DNA from: Omphiscola glabra
Taxonomy: Eukaryota > Mollusca > Gastropoda > Lymnaeidae
Direction of reading: 5' to 3'
Length of the DNA stretch: 64,000 bases
Assembly (NCBI GenBank): GCA_964017045.1
Contig: OZ024807.1
Coordinates: 11,626,741-11,690,740 of the forward strand
Numbering within the stretch: position 1 is the first letter of the stretch; each line of letters begins with the position of its first letter. The notes under the pieces are model-generated. The model ran no database searches and was not told the origin of the DNA. It saw only the letters and a program-made list of their open reading frames with translations. The position numbers were made by a program, and so were the translations under genes. This document shows, in pieces, positions 49,320 to 59,810 of the stretch.

Positions 49320-50710
49320 AACAAAGCATCAAAAACGTTTGGTCAAATTTGTGAAATTGTTGTTTAGCTTTCAAGATATTATCAATGTTTGGGAATTGCT
49401 GCATCATGTAAAGAAAATTGTATTCAAATGTTCATCAATCAATCTCGTTCTATGTATTGATTTCACACGTCATATTTTTTAAAAAAAATTTGCAATCAGA
49501 CATAAGTTGTTCCAAACACTGATGCCATACCAGCGGCAAAGTTCTTCAATTTCGGAAACTCAACATCAGGTAATCAGCGGTAAAATTCAACAACTTTTAT
49601 TTGTTTGTAATTCTTTTTCAAAAGTCAGTTGCTTCCAATCAATGAGCTCAAGCTGTAGTTCAAATTGGCACATCATCAAGGTTACAATGAAACAGATTCT
49701 GGAAAGGATAATATCAATCTCAGTGCTGTCAAGATCTGAAAATCTCTCCAACAAATGCTTCTTCAATTGACTAATAATGGTTTTCGGAAAATCGAGGTTA
49801 ACATCTTCGTCGATTGTAGGGCAAAACTCTTTGAAAAGTTTTCTCCTTCCAGTTATGCTTCAACATGGTCAAATTTCTCCGAAATCCTTTGATGATTGGG
49901 TAGAGATCACAGTTAAGGTTATCCTTTCCCTCAAGTTTCAAGTTAAGTTCATTAATGTGAGAATATGATGTCACCAAAAATGACAGCTTTGACAGCAAGG
50001 TAGGATCAGACTGCCAGGTAGGATCTGAAAGCTGTCGATCAGCTCTATCTTTTTCAATGAGAAAAACATCTATTTCTTTTCGGAGCTTGTAAAAACGGAA
50101 CAGGATTTTACCGCAGCTGAGCCACCGCAGAGCTGTTTGGTAAGGCAAGTCACAGAATTCAGAATCACTTTCTTCAAGAAAAACCTGGAACTGGCGGTAA
50201 TTGAGCGCATGTCACCGAATGAAGTTCGTGGCAGATACGACTGGTTTTAGGACATATGAAACAACTAAGGTTTTTCCGACAGAGTGCTCTGAATTTTCAA
50301 ATCTTACAACTTAGTCCTATCTGAACCACCATACCTCTTCTAACCCCAGCCATGATTTTCCGCCATCAACTGTAACACATCGAAGCTGATTATACTGAAG
50401 GTTATAGTGTGCACAAGTTTTTGCACTTTCATGAACATAATATCTTTTCCAGTTGTTGTTTCATCCATGCTGCAAACGATGCCAACTCTTCCGTTTTTTT
50501 TAAAGTCCAAATGGACACCACAAATAAACACGAGAATTTGTGACGCACTCGAGAGATGAGTAGACTAATCCAGCATTAGAGAATACCACATTAGGTTCCT
50601 GGTTTTCTCACGTATCTGTAGCACTAAGTTCTCGCCAAGTTCTTCTGTTCTTCGCACAACTGAACTTGCCTAAAGACTGATAGTTCTAACCGCGGCAACT
50701 ACGATTTTTA
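49320..50710 (-). pseudogene. Decayed hAT transposase (GTF2IRD2/ZBED5/FAM200 type)
   Basis: Reading the minus strand from 50710 down, successive frames match the hAT-derived domain found in GTF2IRD2, ZBED5 and FAM200 proteins. First come GENLVLQIREKT and ETTTGKDI, then LRCVTVDGG. Next is the intact 116-codon frame 50148-49798 with ALRWLSCGKILFRFYKLR, SDPTW and HINELNLKLEGKDNLNCDLY. After that come FAAGMASVFGTTYV (near 49520) and RLIDEHLN (near 49430), the C-terminal dimerisation region. Frameshifts and stops separate these parts, including a stop after YSLMLD, so no functional protein is made. Its likely 5' terminus lies at 51532. It is unlikely to be a host gene, since the disruptions are many. 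Confidence 0.8.
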
Positions 50711-51470
50711 ATGCCCCCGTATGTTACCAACACTCTTCTTCCTTTCACCCATTTACAGTGTGTGGTAGTTATCAGACTATAATATATTAGTGGGAATAGA
50801 CTTATTGGATATTGATTCTTATTTTATTATCGTTTAAAACCAGCTTTTCGTTTAAAAAATAATCTAAAGTTACTTGGTATTTTTTTGAAAATTATTTCAT
50901 CATCTTTTATTTAATTCTTATTTAAAAACATCGTGTTTTATGCTGAAATGTTTTCGAGTTTCAAACACGTTAAATTTCACCAGTAACTTTATTTGTTGCC
51001 AGTGATAGACTGTGATAATATGATCTGTACGTCCACTCAGAATAAATTAACTGCTATGGCAAATACACGTCTGCAAAACGAAGTGACCGCAGATTGCAAT
51101 ATAAACGTCGGTCATCTACTTTTAGAAGTTAACTTTTATTTTTACGCCAGCTTAACTCGATCCCACTATGCACTGCGATTAGTTCTTGTATTCATTATAT
51201 ATAATATATGTTTATTTTTTTACTATTAAGATATCGTATTGTACGATTTTCAGACACTATTGTACGATTTTAGTAGTGGTAAACAGGTCTGCAATAAATA
51301 GGATTGTCTAGATACAATAATTTTAAGTTGAAAATGGTAATTTTAAGGTGCGTAGCAGACAGGAGTCCGCGCGTAATAAGATATCAGAGTAATCTAAATA
51401 TATTATTTAAATTGTATCACAACATCTCGTGTTCCATACGTTTTATCAAGCAAATTCAAGTACAGTCGGC

Positions 51471-51532
51471 GGGCCGGATGAATTGACGACGCAGGCCAGA
51501 TCCGGCCTATGGGCCGAGTTGGGTGACCCCTG
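51471..51532 (-). mobile_element. hAT terminal sequence, 5' end of the minus-strand element
   Basis: Read on the minus strand from 51532 the sequence starts caggggtcacccaactcggc and continues with ggccggatctggcc. This CAGGGGT end and CGGCC-rich subterminal part are characteristic of Charlie-like hAT elements. It faces the decayed transposase downstream on the same strand (50710-49320), so the two probably belong to one element. The opposite end was not identified. Confidence 0.6.
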
Positions 51533-51624
51533 ATATAAGAGAAGGCAAACTGAATTTAAAATAAATTGATCGTTGGCCCTCAAATATAGGGAGGAAAGTA
51601 TGTCAATAGTTTGTTTTTAATCTG

Positions 51625-51635
51625 CTAAAATTCAG
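51625..51635 (+). promoter_or_regulatory. Possible 3' splice site just before the cathepsin ATG
   Basis: The sequence ctgctaaaattcag ends directly before the ATG at 51636, with a T-rich stretch at 51609-51620. Such an arrangement suggests a non-coding first exon upstream. If so, the hAT end at 51532 lies in the first intron and the promoter is further upstream. It could equally be 5' UTR. Confidence 0.35.
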
Positions 51636-51869
51636 ATGTTTCAGGTCACTGTTTTCACATTGCTAGTAGCATTGTCTTGGTCATCCGTCGTTGCTGATGA
51701 TGATTGGGCCGCTTTCAAAGCTAAGTACAAAAAAATCTACACCGGAGACGAGGACGTACGTAGGCGATCGATTTGGCAGGACAGAATGACGCAAGTGAAG
51801 AAACATAACGAGCTGTACGCCCAAGGGAAGACCAGTTTCTTTATGGCTGAGAACGCTTTATCGGACATG
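51636..51869 (+). CDS. Cathepsin L-like, exon 1 (signal peptide and propeptide)
   Basis: It encodes residues 1-78, ending in ALSDM directly before a gttagt donor, phase 0. The start ATG is followed by a hydrophobic stretch ([12 protein letters not shown]) and a plausible cleavage after VVA. Confidence 0.88.
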
Positions 51870-54800
51870 GTTAGTTTTCTGGTCAAACCAACAAACTAAT
51901 ACATACAGTTAAACCTAGTTGTAACGGGATAACCTAGGCCCACTAAATTTGATCGCGTTAATAACTAATGGTGGGGTCGTGTCGGCACAGGGTTTTACAA
52001 TATTCCGTGTAAATAGCATTAGGCTTTTTTTTTTTTTTTAATCGGCATTAAGTCAAATAAATATATGAATTTTGAAAAATTGCTTATGGAAAATGAGCAA
52101 TATCGTTTAACCTTGGGGATTTTTTTTTTAATGTTCTATTATTTTGAAGAAAAAAAAACATCTTGTGGAAATGAACATTTTACAAAATTTTGGGTCACTT
52201 GCCAAGACCACGTTATATCCGAATTCGTCTTAAAGTGGGCCACGATATACTGCGATTTCACTGTATTCATGAAAACAATATTTTATTTAATAATAATAAT
52301 AAAGTCCATTTGAAAAATCACGCTTCATCGCCCAAAGGCTCGAAGCGCGGTACAAAAACAAAGCTGGGAGATAATAAATAGCTGGACAAGATGGTAGACA
52401 ACTTCACCCCAGAAGGTGTTTGCGAAATAGATGAGTTTTTTAAATTTGTGTCAGTGAAGTATCATTGCGTATTATGTTATATTATTGTGAAGAGCTTATT
52501 AAATTGTAGCATTATCATCCCACCACCCAAATGCAAAGTATTAATAATCCCTTTAAAGAGTATCGTTATTGTGCAACATTCTCAAAAAGTATAAAAGCAA
52601 GGGAACAAATCATTATAATGGTTTCCCAAAAGTTCCAGGTTCAGAAACATAATTGCATCGTCAAAGACCTTTCATAGATAAAAGGAGAATCTAGATTTAA
52701 AAAAAAAATAACAACTTTTTAAACTGCCTATAAATAGATTTGTAAGTGATTCGTTCCTTAAAAATGTATTTGTTACATGTCTCCTGGCTCCAAATATTAA
52801 TATAGTTAACTTATTTATTTGGCTTAGATTTTAGACGAGATCTCCAATACACTAAACCGTAGTATGGAAAGTGAAGATGATGTTGAGGTGCCTGTCAGTG
52901 AGATGCTTGTGGGAAAAGTTAGCGACGTACCAGACAGTGTCGACTGGAGAGAGAAAAACATCGTGACGCCAGTAAAAGATCAAGGGGAATTTGGGTCATG
53001 CTGGGCATTTGCTGTGGTTGCTGCAGTGGAAAGTCATCACTTGATGTCAACTGGAAAGTACGTTCTACTCTCGGAGTCAAACCTCGTTGACTGCGCCACA
53101 AGTGGGTACTACAATGATTTTGTTAAGTACAATGAGGGATTTAGTAGTTTTCTTTATAAGACGTAACTCTTCTTGGTTAGGGCATCTTTACTAAAGTTGT
53201 CACCACAATAATTGACGAGGTCTTTAGTGCATTCACATGGACCAAAACTGACAGCATTGCATACTTGCGTCAGAAACGCATATACACCTGTATACTTCGT
53301 GCCCAAATCTTGCCTTTGGGTGGGCTAGGGTGAGAAGCGGGTCTTACCTTGCTGAGTTGTTAAATGTCACAGACAGGCAGATAGAGCTTGCTCCCTACTT
53401 GTCAGCCGGAGCCATTAAAACTATTAAGGTAACTCCCACCCCACAACCTCTTTTTAACCATACTTCTTTAAAACAAGACCATGTACTAATGTCTATGTAT
53501 GTATGTACTTTAATAATGTATCTCCCAGATGAGGGTTGTAATTATACCACTCGTATCAAGGCTTTCCAATACATTATTGACAACGGCATAGCCACAGAAG
53601 CAAGTTACCCTTACACCCCTGAGGTAAATGTTGTCTACGGCATTGAGAGAAATATAATGTTTATTTGCCTTAAATGAAACATGAGTGCCTAAAAAATAGT
53701 AAGAAATATATGATTTCCTGTCTTTTAAAATTGTTTACTGGATTTATTGAATACTTATATAGCGCTTGTATACATTCTACTTTAGCATACTCACAGAACT
53801 CTGATGTTCTTAAATCTGTTTAAAGAAAAATGTTTTTAAACGTTTCTTAAATTATTTTTTTATCATTTTCAATTTTCTCAAAGATTTGGGTAAAGTTTTC
53901 CATAATTTTGGCGCTTTCGCTTCAAAAGAGAGCACTCCGTATGACTTCTTTCTGTGTTCATCCACACTGGGAACTCTCAGTAAGGACTGTGTTAAAGAGA
54001 GCAGGTTCTTTAAGGATACGTGTTATAAATCAGTTCTTTAAGATATTCAGGTGCAGAGCCTTCTATACAGCTGTTCGCCAGGGACATGATTTTGCGGTCA
54101 CTGCGCTCACTCACAGGAACCCAATGGAGATCTCTCAGAACTTTAGTGATGTGTTCAGATTTCTTTATACGCGATACAATGCGTGCTGCAGTATATTGTA
54201 CCTTCTGGAGTCTCTGAATTTGGTTCTGAGGTAAACCCCACAAACAACTGTTACAGTAATCTTATTTTGACTGGATTAGAGTTACAGCATTGGCTGTTCT
54301 CTTATTGAGTTGAGGACGCAACTGGCACAGGGCGCGCATATGACAGAAGCATATCCTGACCAAAAAACAGATATGGGGAATCTTTCTAAGTTTACTGTCA
54401 ATATAAAAGTAAACTTCTCTGAAGTGGAGGACAACGGGATCTCAGAAGCATCAAATTGTATCGATGCGACGGCAACCTTCCGAAGATTGGCGTCTAAAAC
54501 ACACATAATTGCCTGTCTTATCGTCATTTAATTTAAGTCTGTTTTATGACATGCATTCTTTCACAACAAGACAGCAGTCCTCGACAGCCTGAACAGCAGC
54601 ATCACACTCCAAAGGATCAGGGGGGAAACACGTGTACAATTTTGTGTCGTCCGCCAACAATTTGCGTCAAATACCATGACTTTCAATAATTCTGACAAGA
54701 TGGCTAGTGTACATGGAGAACAGAATAGGTCCTAAGAATGAGCCCTGGACAATATACCCGACGCTGCTCCAGTTTAAAGTTGGAAAAATCTAAAGCCCTA

Positions 54801-55280
54801 GCAACTTACATGTAAATTGTCAAAAAACACTTTGCTAAAGAACAAATCAAATTAAAACATTTCTTCTATATAAAGTCAAGATTTCAAATAAATCGTGTAA
54901 ACTTTGCTCTTGGGATTCAGGTAATATCAAACTGGGGGCTGTCAAAAATTATTATTAATAGACACCGTAACAGCTATAAACGTTTATTAATTAAAATAAA
55001 ATAGGATCCCTTGGAGGAACGTATTCCATAATGGGCATTTATGGTCCTCTCTATGGTAAGGTCTCTAGTATAAAAAAAGTTTGATCGGACGGACTTTGCC
55101 AAAGATATTTCCTTTTTTAATTTTCACTAGTTGCAATCCCCCCCCCCCCCACCCACATCTTTCCCCACTTTTATTTTTTAGAAGTTAATGTTTGATATTT
55201 TATGGAAAATAATGAACAAACTTTACTTAAGGAGTTTCCCCATTAAATTGGTTGAAAAGAGACTAAAAATCGTGAATTAT

Positions 55281-55320
<40 letters not shown>

Positions 55321-56778
55321 AAAGTGTAAAATATGTTTGCTCGGCCTATAGATTAATGGATCCTGAGCCAGAAATGAAACACCTGTCCATCAGTATTCAG
55401 AAAGAAATACGGGAGGTCACTTAACTTATAAAATGTCCCATTTAGGGCCGGGGCCCAAATATTTTTCTTCTATGAGATTAAGAAATAAAATGTTCCATAT
55501 ATTATGTTCCAAAATGGATTGATGGATCTCGTCAAAACTTGCATATATCCTTCATTATGCAGAATGAATGTTACGTTTTTTAAAAACTGGTAACATTTTG
55601 GGAACGTTACAATATTATTAGTTTGGGATACCCCCTAAATTAATTTTCCTTAAATGAAATATATACATAAAAGATCAAACATGTTCAATTGAATGGGTGG
55701 ATGTATCTAAACCAAGCTTCGTACCCATTCACTTGATTTTCCATATTTTAATACTGAAGGGAATTGAACTCATAATATCCACTGCTTCGGGGCCAGTGCC
55801 CCAATCTCATTTTTCGTAACGTAAGCTTATCTAAATACCTTTAGACTTAGACAATAATATATGGTTATACGAGACTATGTGTCAAGTTTCCGAATGTAAG
55901 CTTATATAAATACATTTAGACTTAGACAATAATATATGGTTATACGAGACTATGTGTCAAGTTTGGTGGCTATAATTTTTACAGTCCACATTGAAATTTC
56001 AGTAGATTTAAAATTAATAATTTCCACTCCATTTTTTGGGTCGTTCTCGAATTTTTACAAAATTTCGATAATTTTCTAAATCTAAATCTCCTGCATATTT
56101 CAACAGATTTTAATTGGACAACTTTCAAATTTTTAACTCCATTATTGATCTTAGTGCTTCTATAAGGTTCCATATCTTAGACAATTAAAAAACGGCACAT
56201 TACGGAATAGGCCCCCATCGATGTTTCTCTTTGAATGAAAAATGGATATAGTTATTGAATTTAGTTTCAGTTTTTTTCCAGAAAGTTATATATGTGCCAC
56301 GGGGATATATATTGTGATCTTATGAATATTTTTATTTTCGTTCCATAGATCTCTCTATATATTTTCAGTCACTGTGGAATTGGATCACAACTGAGAGCGG
56401 GATCCAATCAGGGAACGGAATCCCACGTTTTAAGGGATCCCACCAAGAAACGGGATTTTAATGGGGAACTAGATCACAACGCCAAATGGGATCCAGCTTA
56501 AAAATGTGATGCAATTGGTGAAGGGGATCCGAATGGGAAATGGGATATCTATATCTTATTTTATGAATGTTTTTTTTTTAATAATACAAAATTGTAATTC
56601 TGTAGAGATGAGTGTGTGTTTTTTTGTTTGTTTACGTAGTCCTTAATTTTGATGTAAGGTCAAAGATGATACATGTAGTTTCTTTGTGTTTTTCGAATAT
56701 ACTCCTGTGTGATCCCGGGTATATTGGTTAGTCTAAAATAAAATAAAAATATAATAAAATGTAATATGATTACATAGG

Positions 56779-56833
<55 letters not shown>

Positions 56834-59605
56834 ACCAAAGCTATTTGAAGTATTTGAAACACGTGCAGCTCCCCGATGTTTGAATAATTTACAAAATATG
56901 TAGTACAATATGTAATTTTCTGGGGTTGTTTGTCTATAATTCAGTAAGCTTAAAAGCCTGAAACAGAAACTGTTTTCTTAAAAGTAGCTTCTTCTTTATC
57001 TTAAGGGCCCACGATCAATTTATTATATATATACATATATATATGCATCCCTATGTAATCACACTGAGCTCTACTTAGTAGATAAGACAATTGTCGTTAA
57101 TTATTTTTTTTTAGAAAATATTTTCTTTCCCAACTAGCATGTGTTGTTTATGGTTGCAAGGGATGAAAGACCTTGAATGGGTGTGCTCTTATGCAGTTTT
57201 TGTAATGTTACGTTTTGTATTTCAATGTGGTAAAATATAGATTGTTTCATTTCTCCTTTAATGTGGTTGACTTTGTACCGCGCTTCGAGCCTTTGGGGAT
57301 GAAGCGTGATTTTCAAATAAACTTTATTATTATTATTATTACATAGAGAGTATTTTAATTGACGAAATATAATTTTCCCACGTTTTTGTAGCTTTCTCGG
57401 ACACAGCATTAGAAAAGCATTTTTTTTCACGTTGAATTTATTAATTTTCTGTTTAATTTTTGCTCGCCGACTAAAAGATTATTTCCGACATATTTAAAAA
57501 AAAAAAAAAATGTTCCATGGTTTATCCCAACGCGTAAAAACAATTCTTTAATTCCAACCTTATTTCTTTCCTCCTCATATCTTAGACGATACGAATGTGC
57601 ACTGTCCAGCACTGTCATAAATAGAAATAAAGTGTATGATATAATACTTTTGCTCACAGAAAGGACCTTGCAAATTTTCATCCAGCGAGATTGGTGCAAA
57701 AATAAAGTCGTATGTGCAGTTGCCTAGTGGGGACGAGAATGCTCTAAAGGAAGCTGTAGCCACGGTATATTGTGTTGTATTATTTTTTTACTGTTTATTT
57801 CTCTTTTTTTTACATTCGATTTTTTATTGCTATGATTATAAATGTGTGCAGTCTTATGGTTATAAATGGGGATACAAAATACAAGTTAATTTTTTACACA
57901 TTAAGAAACCAGTGGGTTTTGTTTTTTATTTTTAAAAAAAATAATTATTTTAATTTAAATAGTTCTACCATTTAACATGAAATATGAACATTACTTTAAA
58001 TCAATTTTATAGCGAAATTTATTTTATTAACATAGGAGTGACCAACCCGCTATTCGCGGATTACATGGGGCCCGACACTTAACGTATTGTATCTATCGGA
58101 TGACGATAACATACCGATTTTAATTATATTTTCAATGAATTGGTGTTTCATTTCGTTCTTGTGATAAAAACAATTTTAAAATTAATAAATTATAATAATT
58201 GTTTTGAAAAATCTGCGCTATATTACACGTGTAAATCTAGACAATATATTTATTTCTACGTGCAGTACGTATAGATGTGTAACAAAGTTGAGACTTATGT
58301 ACATTTATTATAAATAAATAAGTACATCATTTATTTTGGTTTTAAATGACATATAATATGCGGTAAAAAAAAATCGACAAATTATGAAAATAGCAAATGA
58401 AGCCCTTTGGGTTTGCCCCTCCCCCCCCCCCCCCCCTAAATCCCTCACCCTCATTTAATCAATTTCTTTCTCCAACAGAAACTCAGCCCTGTTATAAGCT
58501 ATTAAAAATGTTTATCTTTCATAGAAATCTTAACACGATATACAATGTCACTTTGATTAACTTTATTTTCGCTTTTAGAAAGGTCCAGTAACTGTGGGAA
58601 TTGATATCGATCATTTTTCGTATTATGACTACGCTGGGGGTGTTTACTACGAACCAAAATGTAGCAGAAGTAGCCTCAGTCATGCAGTTTTGGTTGTAGG
58701 GTATGGTAGCCAGGACGGTAACGAATATTGGATATTGAAAAATAGGTGAGATGATATAAGTTTACTAAACATATTTTTAAAAATCATTTTCTTTGTAGTT
58801 TTACCATCACGTTCCAATATACAGGTGTTAAAACAAATATCGCATAAGTAGCACGCACGAATGACCCAATTCGTTACTTGCAACCTAATATGTCATAGAA
58901 GTGTATTTTGGATCTTTAAAAAGTAGATATCAATAAAGTACATTTGGTCATATTACACGTTTTAAGACACTTCAAGTTGAAATAGTAACGTGGTGCCATT
59001 ACTTGGAAAACTGGGGAAAAATTAAACATTTACCCAGGACGCGTTGTTATACTTCAGCTGCCACTTATACATATTAAATTAAATGTCAATTTAAAGAAAC
59101 AAAAAAGCTTATGTTTGAATGTCAACGTTAGTCATATTTGAACTACTACTGTAAAGTTGTGTTATATAGAGCTCATTGTTATACATTTCCTTACAGCTTC
59201 TCTGCCATATTTAGTTGTTTTTTTATCTTCCCAAATCCTATCACTGTTGATAGAATTAACATCATTTTTTTTTTTAAAGTTCGTGTGATCATCTTCAGCA
59301 AACAGAAACCAAGCAAAAAGTCATCGCCCAAAACAAACGCCAGCGGCATACTAACTAGTTAATAGTCAGTTTGAACTTTAAAAAAAAAATAGCGTTGTAT
59401 AATACTGTTAAACTTTTTTTTCATCCCCAGCTATGGTACCGAAAGAAACGCAGGCTATATTCTGATGGCGAGGAATAAAAACAACATGTGTGGAATCGCA
59501 ACCAGAGCAATATATCCAGTAGTTAGTGGAATATCAGAACCGAAAAGGATTACACATTTCTACATGTGTGTTTATGTTTTTATTTTACATAAGTTATCCA
59601 AATAA
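51636..59605 (+). CDS. Cathepsin L-like cysteine protease, six coding exons
   Basis: Joining 51636-51869, 52828-53101, 53529-53623, 57660-57764, 58579-58745 and 59431-59605 gives 349 codons. All introns have GT-AG borders and phases agree. The product is a secreted or lysosomal papain-family (C1A) protease precursor. A signal peptide spans residues 1-20 and the I29 propeptide about 24-95. That propeptide has an ERFNIN-type pattern (E39, R43, I46-W47, R50, V54, N58) and a GNFD-like A71-x-N73-x-L75-x-D77. The mature enzyme begins near residue 112. Oxyanion Gln130, catalytic Cys136, His271 and Asn291 are all present. Unusual changes: the disulfide Cys in QGxCGSCW is Phe133, GCNGG is GCNYT (172-176), NSWG is NSYG (291-294), and the later conserved Trp is lost. 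The C-terminus runs about 26 residues past the usual end. It may be an active divergent protease or a weakened one. Confidence 0.88.
51906..52263. mobile_element. pogo/Tigger-like MITE in intron 1
   Basis: The element starts cagttaaacctagttgtaac and ends, reverse-complemented, with cagtgaaatcgcagtatatc. TA dinucleotides flank both ends (51904-51905 and 52264-52265), the target duplication of Tc1/mariner-type elements. The motif ggcccact occurs in both arms. The arms have diverged, so it is an old insertion. There is no transposase. Confidence 0.65.
52285..52375 (-). mobile_element. Retroelement 3' tail, minus orientation, intron 1
   Basis: Reverse-complemented, this reads gtaccgcgcttcgagccttt and then gatgaagcgtga, ending in a (ATT)n tail. 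The same tail lies at 57270-57343 on the plus strand. A tail ending in a trinucleotide microsatellite is typical of SINE or LINE 3' ends. Confidence 0.65.
52828..53101 (+). CDS. Cathepsin L-like, exon 2 (propeptide end and catalytic Cys)
   Basis: It encodes residues 79-169 plus one base. The acceptor is ggcttag at 52821-52827. It holds the propeptide end, mature start ([11 protein letters not shown]), oxyanion Gln130 and Cys136 in [10 protein letters not shown]. The donor is gtgggt at 53102, chosen because it keeps frame with exon 3 and yields DCATNEGCN. The stronger-looking gtacta at 53106 would create an immediate stop. Confidence 0.85.
53102..53528. other. Intron 2 of the cathepsin L-like gene
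   Basis: This 427-bp intron contains a less AT-rich part at 53190-53440 with an open frame starting near 53330. I do not recognise it. It may be an old mobile-element piece, since nothing is missing from the protein at this point. Confidence 0.5.
53529..53623 (+). CDS. Cathepsin L-like, exon 3
   Basis: It encodes residues 170 (split) to 201, including EGCNYTT and AFQYIIDNG, then SYPYTPE. The acceptor is tctcccag and the donor gtaaat. The usual GG after GCN is replaced by YT. Confidence 0.85.
53750..54750 (-). pseudogene. LINE reverse-transcriptase fragment (CR1/L2-like), intron 3
   Basis: On the minus strand the order is [12 protein letters not shown], then [11 protein letters not shown] with the reverse-transcriptase ADD core, then [10 protein letters not shown]. 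The frame 54243-54010 follows, with [15 protein letters not shown] and [13 protein letters not shown]. These are successive motifs of the C-terminal half of CR1/L2-like LINE reverse transcriptases. The 3' end is near 53750, with agcgctatataag and then aataaa. In-frame stops and frameshifts make it inactive, and the 5' part is missing. It lies antisense to the cathepsin gene. Confidence 0.8.
55821..55970 (+). repeat. 75-bp tandem duplication
   Basis: Two units start at 55821 and 55896 (gtaagcttat) and share acttagacaataatatatgg with few differences. Confidence 0.8.
56390..56545 (+). repeat. Degenerate array rich in gggatcc
   Basis: About seven loosely spaced units of roughly 22 bp contain gggatcc or close variants followed by aat or agc and an A-rich part. 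Divergence is high, so the array is old. Confidence 0.5.
56779..56830. repeat. (TA)n microsatellite
   Basis: An uninterrupted TA run of about 50 bases lies within intron 3. Similar tracts are at 23829-23880, 55284-55318 and 60397-60425. Confidence 0.9.
57258..57343 (+). mobile_element. Retroelement 3' tail, plus orientation, intron 3
   Basis: The sequence gtaccgcgcttcgagccttt followed by ggggatgaagcgtgatttt and a (TTA)n tail is the direct counterpart of the inverted copy at 52285-52375. Body sequence upstream of it does not align between the two, so both are short or differ in their 5' parts. Confidence 0.65.
57660..57764 (+). CDS. Cathepsin L-like, exon 4
   Basis: It encodes residues 202-236 ([14 protein letters not shown] to ALKEAVAT), phase 0 at both ends. 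The acceptor is tgctcacag and the donor gtatat. Cys205 is the partner expected for Cys167. Confidence 0.88.
58579..58745 (+). CDS. Cathepsin L-like, exon 5 (catalytic His and Asn)
   Basis: It encodes residues 237-291 plus two bases of codon 292. It includes [33 protein letters not shown] with His271, and EYWILKN with Asn291. The acceptor is gcttttag and the donor gtgaga. Confidence 0.9.
59431..59605 (+). CDS. Cathepsin L-like, exon 6 and stop
   Basis: It completes Ser292 and encodes [15 protein letters not shown], then [13 protein letters not shown] and a C-terminal extension ending at TAA 59603-59605. The acceptor is tcatccccag. A TAG appears in another frame right after the usual family end (gtagttag), so a one-base insertion could explain the extension. 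Confidence 0.82.
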
Positions 59606-59606
59606 A
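59601..59606 (+). terminator. Poly(A) signal overlapping the cathepsin stop codon
   Basis: AATAAA occupies 59601-59606 and overlaps the TAA; a second overlapping copy (aataaa-taaa) gives aataaataaa. If used, the 3' UTR would be only a few tens of bases. Confidence 0.55.
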
Positions 59607-59810
59607 TAAATCATAATTTCAAATTTTACTCTTTTCGCAAAGAATTATTTATAAGGATTTTTAAAGCACTCTTACATTCATTAAATAATGTAATTTATCT
59701 GAAATGAAACCAGTTTAAATATTATCTTCAATTATTGCGTAACTTAAATGCTGTTCCGGTTTCAATGATTAAGTAGCAGCCTACGCCTTGAGAAATTATA
59801 CATTTTTTAC

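Larger units (their letters stand above)
53624..57659. other. Intron 3 of the cathepsin L-like gene (4.0 kb)
   Basis: This is the largest intron. It holds the LINE fragment (53750-54750), a poly(C) run at 55139, (TA)n tracts at 55284-55318 and 56779-56830, a 75-bp duplication (55821-55970), a degenerate gggatcc-rich array (56390-56545) and a retroelement tail (57258-57343). No additional exon is required by the protein. Confidence 0.7.

Noticed and set aside
53106..53111. Alternative donor gtacta for cathepsin exon 2
   Set aside because: It would join to exon 3 with a stop codon. The gtgggt donor at 53102 keeps the frame and gives the family sequence NEGCN.
58025..58080. Possible hAT end (ggagtgaccaacccgc) in intron 4
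   Set aside because: Only one end is suggestive and no inverted partner or target duplication was found.
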